Positions 30,655-39,130 of a stretch of 64,000 bases of DNA are shown here, piece after piece; positions within the stretch are counted from its first letter, which is position 1; each line of letters opens with the position of its first letter. The stretch spans positions 806,001 through 870,000 of the forward strand of contig NZ_FSRJ01000002.1 of NCBI RefSeq assembly GCF_900142065.1. The letters are read 5' to 3'. A program made the translations under genes and the position numbers. Source of the stretch: Agromyces cerinus subsp. cerinus (GTDB taxonomy: Bacteria > Actinomycetota > Actinomycetes > Actinomycetales > Microbacteriaceae). The notes under the pieces were generated by a model. The model made no database searches, was not told the DNA's origin, and saw only the letters and a list, made by a program, of their open reading frames with translations.

Positions 30655-31466
30655 TGCTCAAGATGATGCTGCGCCCCCGGTGGGTGCTCGCACTGCTCCT
30701 CGCGCTCGGCATCGCCGCGGCGTTCGCGCTGCTCGGTCAATGGCAGCTCGAGCGCGCCGTCGAATCGTCGGTCGTCGTCGAACGCCCGACCGAAGAGGTG
30801 CGGCCGTTCGCGGGCATCGCCGAGCCCGACGGGCCGACGACGCAGGCGGCGACCGCCCAACTCGTCGAGGTCACCGGCACCGTCGTGCCCGGCGACACCG
30901 TCATCGTCGAAGGCCGGCTGAACGAGGGCGTCGCCGGATTCTGGCCCGTCGTGCACCTCGAGGTGACGGATGGCACTCCCGCGGGCCTTCCCGTCGCACT
31001 CGGCTGGGCTGCCGACGAAGAGACCGCGCGTGAGGCCGCCAATGCGTTCGAGCGGTCGATCGACCCGAGCGAACCCATCACCCTCGTCGGCCGCTTCCTG
31101 CCGAGCGAGGCGCCGATCGCCCCCGACCAGGAGGCCGACCCGTTCTCGATGCAGACCGTCGCCGTGGCGCAGCTCATCAACATCTGGGCCGACTACGACG
31201 ACCGGCCCGTCTACTTCGGCTACGTCACCGCCGCCGATGCGCCCGCGGGCCTCGATGCGATCGCCTCGCCGCCGCCCGAGCAGGAGCAGCAGCTCGACTG
31301 GCTCAACGTCTTCTACGCGCTCGAATGGGCGGTCTTCGCCGGGTTCGCGATCTACCTCTGGTACCGACTCGTGCGCGACGCCGTCGAACGCGAACGCGAG
31401 GAGCAGGACGAGGCCGCGGCATCCGTCGCATCGACGACCGCCGCCGGGCCGCCTGCCGGTGACTGA
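30654..31466 (+). CDS. SURF1 family cytochrome oxidase biogenesis protein
   Basis: SURF1 proteins assist haem insertion or assembly of the aa3-type cytochrome c oxidase. The 270-residue protein has the classical two-helix architecture: an N-terminal helix (W-V-L-A-L-L-L-A-L-G-I-A-A-A-F) followed by L-G-x-W-Q-L-E-R-A, a large external domain, and a C-terminal helix (Y-A-L-E-W-A-V-F-A-G-F-A-I-Y-L-W-Y-R) where the Q-Y/E-W pattern is conserved. It is coupled to the upstream leader ORF. The Ala/Glu-rich tail is cytoplasmic. Confidence 0.93.
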   Translation: MLKMMLRPRWVLALLLALGIAAAFALLGQWQLERAVESSVVVERPTEEVRPFAGIAEPDGPTTQAATAQLVEVTGTVVPGDTVIVEGRLNEGVAGFWPVVHLEVTDGTPAGLPVALGWAADEETAREAANAFERSIDPSEPITLVGRFLPSEAPIAPDQEADPFSMQTVAVAQLINIWADYDDRPVYFGYVTAADAPAGLDAIASPPPEQEQQLDWLNVFYALEWAVFAGFAIYLWYRLVRDAVEREREEQDEAAASVASTTAAGPPAGD

Positions 31467-31488
31467 CGATCGCGCGCTCGACGCCGCG

Positions 31489-31494
31489 TAGACT
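31489..31494 (+). promoter_or_regulatory. -10 box (TAGACT) for the DUF3817 gene
   Basis: TAGACT ends exactly 6 nt before the ATG at 31501, indicating a leaderless transcript that would include guaA. Confidence 0.55.
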
Positions 31495-31500
31495 GGTCTC

Positions 31501-32003
31501 ATGCCCCTCGAGCCGAAATCCGCCGATCTGCCGCGCATTCGCGGGGCGCTGAAGTTCTACCAGGTCGCTTCGGTGATCACCGGTGTCATGCTCCTGCTGC
31601 TGTGCGCCGAGATGATCATGAAGTACGTCTTCCACCTCGAGCTCTACGCATTCGGCGACCAGGGCGTGCTCGCTTTCACCCCCGTGATCGAGACGGCGGC
31701 CGGCCTCGAGTCGACCGGCACGGGCGTGAACCTCTCGACCGGCATCCTCATCGCGCACGGCTGGTTCTACGTCGTCTACCTCTTCAGCGACTTCCGGCTC
31801 TGGAGCCTCATGCGCTGGCCGTTCAGCCGCTTCATCGTCATCGCGCTCGGCGGCATCGTGCCGTTCCTCTCGTTCTTCCTCGAGGCGCGCATCGGTCGTG
31901 AGGTGCGCGAGTACCTCGACCGCCGCGAAGCCGCAGAGGCCGCAGCGGCCGAACCCGTCGCCTCAGACCCCACCGACACTTCCGACACCCTGGAGGCCCA
32001 GCA

Positions 32004-32007
<4 letters not shown>
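31501..32007 (+). CDS. DUF3817 integral membrane protein
   Basis: The function is unknown. The 168-residue protein has three to four hydrophobic helices: [13 protein letters not shown] near 22-40, [10 protein letters not shown] near 83-95, and [12 protein letters not shown] near 110-125. The R-I-R-G-A-L-K-F-Y and G-W-F-Y-V-x-Y motifs are those of DUF3817 proteins, which occur beside guaA or SURF1 genes in actinobacteria. The C-terminal 40 residues are acidic and disordered. Its stop overlaps the guaA GTG by 4 bp. Confidence 0.88.
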
Positions 32008-33587
<1,580 letters not shown>

Positions 33588-33629
33588 GGCCGGTCGGGGA
33601 GCCGCGCAGGCTCCCACTCGACCGCTGAC

Positions 33630-33660
33630 GAAGGCCGGCACCCATCGGGTGCCGGCCTTC
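33630..33660 (+). terminator. guaA terminator
   Basis: A 14-bp perfect stem beginning GAAGGCCGGC closes on ATC, 42 nt after the guaA stop. Confidence 0.85.
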
Positions 33661-33693
33661 TCGCATCCTCACGGGTGCTGACAGACTGGACGC

Positions 33694-34638
33694 ATGGGCG
33701 TCGTCGAGAACTCGAAGTTGACCGTCATCGGAGCCGGAAGCGTGGGCACGAGCCTCGCGTATTCGGCGCTGATCCGTGGGAGCGCGAGCGAGGTCGCGCT
33801 GTACGACATCGCTCGCGAGAAGGTCGAGGCCGAGGTGCTCGACCTCGCGCACGGCACGCAGTTCACGGGGTCGTCGGTGAGCGGCGGGGCCGACCTCGGT
33901 GTCGTCGAGGGCTCGCACGTCATCGTCGTCACCGCCGGGGCGAAGCAGCAGCCAGGCCAGTCGAGACTCGACCTCGCGGGCACCAACGTGCGCATCCTCG
34001 AGAGCCTCCTGCCCGCCCTCCTCGAGCGAGCTCCCGACGCGGTCATCGTGCTCGTCACGAATCCCGTCGACGTGCTCACGGTCGCAGCGCAGCGCATCAC
34101 GGGGCTGCCGCCGCACCGCATCTTCGGCTCGGGCACGGTGCTCGACACCTCGCGCCTGCGCTGGCTGCTGGCCCGGCGCGCCGGCGTCACCACGTCGAGC
34201 GTGCACGCCGACATCGTGGGGGAGCACGGCGACACCGAGTTCCCGCTGTGGTCGAACGCACGCATCGGGCCGGTGCCGATCCTCGAATGGCGCGGGGCCG
34301 AGCCGTTCTCCGCCGCCGAACTCGACGACATCGCACGCGAGGTGCGCGACTCGGCGTACACGGTCATCCGCGGCAAGGGCGCCACGAACTACGCCATCGG
34401 CCTGGCCGGGGCGCGCATCGTCGAGGCCGTGCTCCGCGACGAGCGGGCCGTGCTGCCGGTCTCGACGGTGCTCCGCGGCATCCGGGGCCTCGACGGCGTC
34501 GCGCTGTCGCTGCCCAGCGTGGTGGGTGGAGACGGCGCGGTGCCGGTCGCCGAGACGCCGTTCTCGACGGAGGAGGACTTGCTGCTCCGAGCCTCGGCCG
34601 ACACGATCCGCGCTTCGGTCGCGACGCTCGGCATCTGA
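33694..34638 (+). CDS. ldh: L-lactate dehydrogenase
   Basis: LDH reduces pyruvate to L-lactate with NADH. The 314-residue protein has the NAD motif G-A-G-S-V-G-T-S-L-A, the active-site loop G-A-K-Q-Q-P-G-Q-S-R with Gln at the specificity position (Arg in malate dehydrogenase), and the catalytic His178 in G-E-H-G-D-T-E-F-P-L-W. These features favour lactate over malate. A CAGACT box ends 6 nt before the ATG, a weak version of the leaderless pattern. Confidence 0.95.
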   Translation: MGVVENSKLTVIGAGSVGTSLAYSALIRGSASEVALYDIAREKVEAEVLDLAHGTQFTGSSVSGGADLGVVEGSHVIVVTAGAKQQPGQSRLDLAGTNVRILESLLPALLERAPDAVIVLVTNPVDVLTVAAQRITGLPPHRIFGSGTVLDTSRLRWLLARRAGVTTSSVHADIVGEHGDTEFPLWSNARIGPVPILEWRGAEPFSAAELDDIAREVRDSAYTVIRGKGATNYAIGLAGARIVEAVLRDERAVLPVSTVLRGIRGLDGVALSLPSVVGGDGAVPVAETPFSTEEDLLLRASADTIRASVATLGI

Positions 34639-34679
34639 GCCGCCCGGCGCGCTGAACAGCCGCGCCCGCCGGAAACCAC

Positions 34680-34705
34680 GAACGGCCGCCCGAAGGCGGC
34701 CGTTC
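34680..34705. terminator. Bidirectional terminator between ldh and the Bax inhibitor-1 gene
   Basis: GAACGGCCGCC-CGAA-GGCGGCCGTTC is an 11-bp perfect stem with a tetraloop, between converging stops at 34638 (+) and 34726 (-). Confidence 0.85.
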
Positions 34706-34725
34706 GACGGTGCGAGGTGTCGACG

Positions 34726-35541
34726 TCAGTCGCGCGCGATCGCGAGCATCCGCAGGATCTCGAGGTACAGCCAGATGACCGTGACCATGATGCCGAAGAC
34801 GCCCGACCACTCGTACTTCTTCGGGGCGCGGTTGCGCACGCCCTGCTGGATGAAGTCGAAGTCGAGCACGAGCGAGTACGCCGCCATGATGACGACGAGC
34901 ACGCCGAGGATGAGTCCGAACGGGATGCCGGTGCCGAGGAAGTCGGCTCCGCGCAGACCCCACGGGTTGCTGTCAGCCCCGCCGAAGATCATGATGCCGA
35001 AGTTCACGAGCGAGAACACCGCGTAGCCGACCATCGCGATGAGGAAGACCTTCGTCGCCTTCTTCGAGGCGCGGATCTTTCCGGAGGCGAAGAGTGCGAG
35101 CGTCACGCCAACCACGACGAGGGTCGCGATGACCGCCTGGGCGACGATGCCGCCGCCGTAGACCATCTCGTACCACGCGGAGATGCCGCCGACGAAGATG
35201 CCCTGCACACCCGCATACGCGAGCACCAGCGCGGGGGACGGCTCCTTCTTGAAGATGTTGACGAGCGCGAGCACGAAGCCCACGATGCCGGCGCCGATCC
35301 AGAGGAACGGCATCGACTCGGTCGTGACCCAGCCGAGCGCGGCGCCCACGAGGAGCAGGCCGAAGGAGACGACCGACTTCTGGATGGTCGTCTCGACCGA
35401 CATGGTCTCGCCGGCGGGCGGCGTCGCGGGCTGGTTGTACATCTCCTGCAGCTGCTGGGCCGAGATGTCTTGCGCTGCGGCCACGCCCCCCTGCGCGGAG
35501 AACGCGGAGTTCCGCGAGAATGCGGGGTTGTCGAGAGCCAT
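34726..35541 (-). CDS. Bax inhibitor-1/YccA family membrane protein
   Basis: Family members are seven-helix membrane proteins; some act as pH-gated calcium leak channels, but bacterial roles are poorly defined. The 271-residue protein has a roughly 55-residue polar N-terminus (M-A-L-D-N-P-A-F and Q-E-M-Y-N-Q-P) followed by about seven helices. The conserved D-F-D-F-I-Q-Q-G near the last helices is a BI-1 hallmark. It is monocistronic. Confidence 0.93.
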   Translation of the reverse strand: MALDNPAFSRNSAFSAQGGVAAAQDISAQQLQEMYNQPATPPAGETMSVETTIQKSVVSFGLLLVGAALGWVTTESMPFLWIGAGIVGFVLALVNIFKKEPSPALVLAYAGVQGIFVGGISAWYEMVYGGGIVAQAVIATLVVVGVTLALFASGKIRASKKATKVFLIAMVGYAVFSLVNFGIMIFGGADSNPWGLRGADFLGTGIPFGLILGVLVVIMAAYSLVLDFDFIQQGVRNRAPKKYEWSGVFGIMVTVIWLYLEILRMLAIARD

Positions 35542-35683
35542 GGGTTTCCTCTGCTTTCGGCTGTGATCGGGGGTCGGGCGGCCGCCGCACGCGGCATCCG
35601 CTTGACTACCAACCTACCCGAGTTGTCCGTGACAACGCCCTGAGTTCTCGCGACATTCCCCGCTCGGCATGCCCGGCCCTGAC

Positions 35684-35689
35684 TACGCT
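35684..35689 (+). promoter_or_regulatory. -10 box (TACGCT) for the GDPD gene
   Basis: TACGCT ends 6 nt before the ATG at 35696, supporting that start over the in-frame ATG at 35669, which lies upstream of the box. Confidence 0.5.
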
Positions 35690-35695
35690 TGGCGC

Positions 35696-36745
35696 ATGCA
35701 GCACCACGAAGCTCCGCGCCCGCTCGTGATCGGGCACCGCGGTGCGCCCGGCTACCGTCCGGAGCACACGCGCTCGGCCTACGAACTCGCGTTCGCGCTC
35801 GGCGCCGACGCGGTCGAGCCCGACATCGTCGCCACCCGTGACGGCGTGCTCGTGCTGCGTCACGAGAACGAGATCTCGGGCACGACCGACGTCGCGGACC
35901 GCCCCGAGTTCGCGGGGCGCCGCACGACGCGCGAGATCGACGGCAGCCCCCTCACCGGATGGTTCACCGAGGACTTCACCTGGGCCGAGCTCGCGACGCT
36001 GCGGGCGCGCGAACGGCTCGGCGCCCTGCGTCACGCGAGTGCGAGCTTCGACGACCGCTTCCCGATCATCCGGCTCCGCGACCTGTTCGAGATCATCGAC
36101 GTCGCCGCCGACGAGCAGCGACGCCTCCTGCGCATGGTCGCCGAGTTCAAGCACGCCGCGCACTTCGACGCGATCGGCCTGCCGCTCGACGAGCTGTTCC
36201 AGGCCGAGCTCGATGCCGCCGGCTGGGGCCGCGGCGACGAACGGCTCATCATGGAGGCGTTCGAGCCGACGCTGCTCGATCGGCTCGGGGCGCGCGGCAT
36301 CCGGGGCAAGCGGGTGTTCCTGATCGAGGGCTCCGGCGCGCCATGGGACCTCGTGCTCGAGCAGGGCTCCGGTGCTCCGAAGTACGACTCCTTCGTGACC
36401 GAGGCTGGGCTGCTCCGCCTCGCCGGCCGGTTCGACGGCGTGAGCGTCGGCAAGGCGCGGCTCGTCGGCGGCGCGAAGGCGAAGCGAGCGGATGCCGCGG
36501 GCGCGCCGCTCTCGGGCGCCGAGCTCGTCGATGCGGCGCACGCGGCCGACCTCGAGATCTACACGTGGACCCTCCGCCCCGAGAACAGCTTCCTCGCGAG
36601 CCGGTTCCGGCGCGGCACCGCGCGGGCGGCCTTCGGCGACTGGGCGGGCGAGTTCGGCGAGATCATCGGCATGGGCGTCGACGGCGTGTTCCTCGACCAT
36701 CCCGACCTCGGCGTCGAAGCGCGCCGGGCGGTGGCGGCGGCCTGA
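35696..36745 (+). CDS. Glycerophosphodiester phosphodiesterase family protein
   Basis: GDPD enzymes release glycerol-3-phosphate from glycerophosphodiesters. The 349-residue protein opens with V-I-G-H-R-G-A-P-G-Y-R-P-E-H-T, containing the catalytic His and Arg and the acidic metal site, followed by D-A-V-E-P-D-I-V-A-T-R-D-G and the second His in V-L-R-H-E. The late F-L-D-H-P-D motif fits. No signal peptide is visible, so it appears cytoplasmic. Its stop lies 19 nt from that of the convergent ydjC gene. Confidence 0.93.
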   Translation: MQHHEAPRPLVIGHRGAPGYRPEHTRSAYELAFALGADAVEPDIVATRDGVLVLRHENEISGTTDVADRPEFAGRRTTREIDGSPLTGWFTEDFTWAELATLRARERLGALRHASASFDDRFPIIRLRDLFEIIDVAADEQRRLLRMVAEFKHAAHFDAIGLPLDELFQAELDAAGWGRGDERLIMEAFEPTLLDRLGARGIRGKRVFLIEGSGAPWDLVLEQGSGAPKYDSFVTEAGLLRLAGRFDGVSVGKARLVGGAKAKRADAAGAPLSGAELVDAAHAADLEIYTWTLRPENSFLASRFRRGTARAAFGDWAGEFGEIIGMGVDGVFLDHPDLGVEARRAVAAA

Positions 36746-36764
36746 CGCGACGAGTCCGAGCGCG

Positions 36765-37589
36765 TCACCAGCCATCGACGAGTTCGATGCCCTCCGCGTC
36801 GATCGCGGCCCGGAACCGGTCGTCGCGGAGGAGAGCGAGTTCCCAGGTGCGCACGATTCCGTCGGGTCCGGCGACGGCGTGCTCCGGCGCCGGATGCATG
36901 AAGATCTCGCTCGTGCCTTCGGGGAGCGCCCCGAGGATGCGCAGGTAGCCGTCGCGGAGCCCCTCGTAGCCCCCGAGCTGTGCGGCCGGCATGCGGTTCG
37001 TCGCGATCGCGGCGGGAATCGGAACGCCGAGCGCGTCTGCGGCGGCGACCCCCGACGCGTGCAGCGCCGCAGCCGCTGCCGGGAGCGCCCCGCCGAGGTA
37101 GAGCGCCGGGTCGCGGGGGAGTCGGAACCCCAGACCGTGGCGTGACGCGAGTTCGAGCGCCTCGGCGATGAACGGGCGCCCGGTGAGCCCGTAGAGGGTG
37201 CCGGCGTGCGAGTCGAGGGCGAGGGGCCGGATGCCCCAGCCCAGCAGCCGCTGCAACTGCGCCTCGAGTTCGGCGGCGACGTCGGCGGCATCCGCTCGCG
37301 CCCCCACCTCGGCAGGATCGAAGGGAAGCGTCCCCTCGTCCGAGACCAGCGACGCCGCGGTTCGCACCGGCCGCCAGGCGGCGAGTCCGCGTTCGCTCGA
37401 GAGTGTCGCGTGCAGGCGCGGTGCGACGCCGGCGCGGGCGACGGCGCTCGCCGCAACGTCTGCGCCGGGCGCGACGACGATGACCGTCGACGCCGTGATG
37501 GCGCCCTCGGCGGCCAGGCGCGCGATCTCGACCGAGGTGCCCTGCTCGCGGCCGAGGTCGTCGGCCGTGAGCACCAGGCGCCGGGTCAC
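36765..37589 (-). CDS. YdjC/ChbG family carbohydrate deacetylase
   Basis: YdjC/ChbG proteins deacetylate N-acetylated oligosaccharides such as diacetylchitobiose. The 274-residue protein has the metal motif T-A-D-D-L-G at the N-terminus, a D-S-H-A-G-T-L-Y-G loop (His-containing metal site) near residue 125, and H-P-A-P near 230, all in family order. Its GTG start overlaps the stop of the upstream MFS gene by 4 bp (GTGA), so the two are coupled and probably act on the same sugar. The exact substrate is unknown. Confidence 0.9.
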   Translation of the reverse strand: MTRRLVLTADDLGREQGTSVEIARLAAEGAITASTVIVVAPGADVAASAVARAGVAPRLHATLSSERGLAAWRPVRTAASLVSDEGTLPFDPAEVGARADAADVAAELEAQLQRLLGWGIRPLALDSHAGTLYGLTGRPFIAEALELASRHGLGFRLPRDPALYLGGALPAAAAALHASGVAAADALGVPIPAAIATNRMPAAQLGGYEGLRDGYLRILGALPEGTSEIFMHPAPEHAVAGPDGIVRTWELALLRDDRFRAAIDAEGIELVDGW

Positions 37590-38977
37590 TGCGCCGTCTC
37601 GTCGTCGGCCGCGGTGCCGCGCACAGCGGCGAGCGTCATCTCGCCGTCTGCCTCGGCTTCGGAGAGGCCCTCGGGAACGCGGATGAACCGGGCGAGCACC
37701 GCGCCGACCGTGCAGAGCAGGAACGGGTAGACGCAGAGGTAGATGCGGAACGCGACATCCGGTTGGCCGCCGGGGTCGTCTCCGGAGTTGTAGCCGAAGA
37801 AGCTGCCGAGCGAGGCGAGTGCGAGACCGGTGATGATGCCGTTCAGCCGCCCGAAGAAGCCGAAGGCCGAGAGGAAGAGTCCTTCGCGGTGCTGGCCGTG
37901 CCGCCGGGCGTCGTCGTCGAGCACCCGCGCCACGATCAGGTCGTTCGTGGCGAGCATGCCCGAGTAGCCGATGCCGACGAGGAGCCCGGCGAGCAGCGCG
38001 GTGACGAGGTCGGCGGCGAAGAACAGCGGGACGAAGCTGAGCGCGAGGATCACGAAGGCGAGCCGCCAGGTGAATGCCGCGCCCTTCCGCCGGATCACCC
38101 GCGTCCAGACGACCAGACCGGCTGCCGAGCAGATGATGACGGTCGCCTGGAGGAAGAGCGCGTTCGCGACGGGCAGGCCGAGGGAGTACCGCACGTAGAG
38201 CTGCAGGCCCGCGAGCACGAGCGCCATGGCGCTCGCATAGCAGGCGCCGGCGACGCCGATCGACCAGAACTTCGGGTTGCGGATGATCGTGAGGAGCGTC
38301 GGGAAGAACCGCGGACGCGCACCCTCGGCGTAGCGCGGGTTCTCCTTCGCGCTGAAGGCCATGAACAGGATGACCGCGGTGGCGATCGCGCCGTAGATGG
38401 TCGCCGTCGTCGTGAAGCCGACCGTGGTGTCCTCGGTGCCGAACACCGACGTCGTGAGCAGCGGGGTCACCGCGAGCGAGACGACCAGTGCGACGAGCTG
38501 GAAGCCCTGCCGCAGCGAGTTCGCGACCGCGCGCCGGCGCTCACGCGGGAAGAGCTCGGGAAGCAGTGCGCCGTAGTTGGCGTTCAGCATCGAGTCGAAC
38601 GCCTCGCAGAGGATCGCGAAGATCGCGAACCAGAGCACGAGGCCGAGCCCCTCGAGCGATTCGGGCGCCGAGAAGAAGGCGATCATGCTCGCGGCGAGCA
38701 GCGGTGCGCCGATGACGAGCCACGGCCGGCGCCGGCCCCAGCGGGTGCGGGTGCGGTCGGAGAGGAAGCCGAGCACCGGATTGTCGACGGCGTCGATGAC
38801 GGCGTAGACGATCATGACGCCCGCGTACACCCGCACGTCGAGCCCGAGGATGTCGACGTAGTACAGGATCATCGACCCCTTGATCATGTTGATCGGGATC
38901 GAGGTGCCGAACATGCCGATGGCGTAACGCCAGGGCGCGGTGGCTGGGGCAGGGGTCGTCACGGAGCGTTCGGTCAT
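37586..38977 (-). CDS. MFS transporter, GPH (glycoside/cation symporter)-like
   Basis: The 463-residue protein has about 12 hydrophobic helices and the GPH-family pattern D-N-P-V-L-G-F-L-S-D-R-T-R-T-R-W-G-R-R-R-P-W in the first cytoplasmic loop, with A-N-Y-G-A-L-L-P-E-L in helix 4. Family members couple sugar uptake to sodium or protons. The ATG at 38977 starts M-T-E-R-S-V-T; the much longer open frame beyond it is antisense to pcrA. It precedes and overlaps the ydjC-type gene, suggesting import followed by deacetylation. A palindrome lies 26 bp upstream. Confidence 0.92.
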   Translation of the reverse strand: MTERSVTTPAPATAPWRYAIGMFGTSIPINMIKGSMILYYVDILGLDVRVYAGVMIVYAVIDAVDNPVLGFLSDRTRTRWGRRRPWLVIGAPLLAASMIAFFSAPESLEGLGLVLWFAIFAILCEAFDSMLNANYGALLPELFPRERRRAVANSLRQGFQLVALVVSLAVTPLLTTSVFGTEDTTVGFTTTATIYGAIATAVILFMAFSAKENPRYAEGARPRFFPTLLTIIRNPKFWSIGVAGACYASAMALVLAGLQLYVRYSLGLPVANALFLQATVIICSAAGLVVWTRVIRRKGAAFTWRLAFVILALSFVPLFFAADLVTALLAGLLVGIGYSGMLATNDLIVARVLDDDARRHGQHREGLFLSAFGFFGRLNGIITGLALASLGSFFGYNSGDDPGGQPDVAFRIYLCVYPFLLCTVGAVLARFIRVPEGLSEAEADGEMTLAAVRGTAADDETAQ

Positions 38978-39002
38978 CGTCGTCCTTCGCTGGGGGTGCG
39001 GA

Positions 39003-39016
39003 AATGTTACGACATT
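39003..39016. promoter_or_regulatory. Candidate operator upstream of the MFS-ydjC pair
   Basis: AATGT-TACG-ACATT is a perfect 5-4-5 palindrome, AT-rich against a 70% GC background, 26 bp upstream of the MFS start. Size and position suit a LacI/GntR/ROK-type sugar repressor, but no regulator gene is adjacent. Confidence 0.45.
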
Positions 39017-39115
39017 CTGCGTTCGTCGTCGCGCGTCGCGCGTCGCTCGGGATCGGTGCTCGGGTGCGGTCGCGGCGTCCGTCCGTCGCCCGAGCTGCGT
39101 GTCGGATGTCGCGCC

Positions 39116-39121
39116 TAGACT
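39116..39121 (+). promoter_or_regulatory. -10 box (TAGACT) for pcrA
   Basis: TAGACT ends 9 nt before the pcrA ATG at 39131. A GAAGGGA Shine-Dalgarno-like stretch lies in between, so the leader would be very short. Confidence 0.45.
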
Positions 39122-39130
39122 TGAAGGGAC

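Noticed and set aside
33694..34638. Malate dehydrogenase assignment for the gene after guaA
   Set aside because: The specificity loop has Gln (K-Q-Q-P) rather than Arg, and G-E-H-G-D-T-E-F is the lactate dehydrogenase form.
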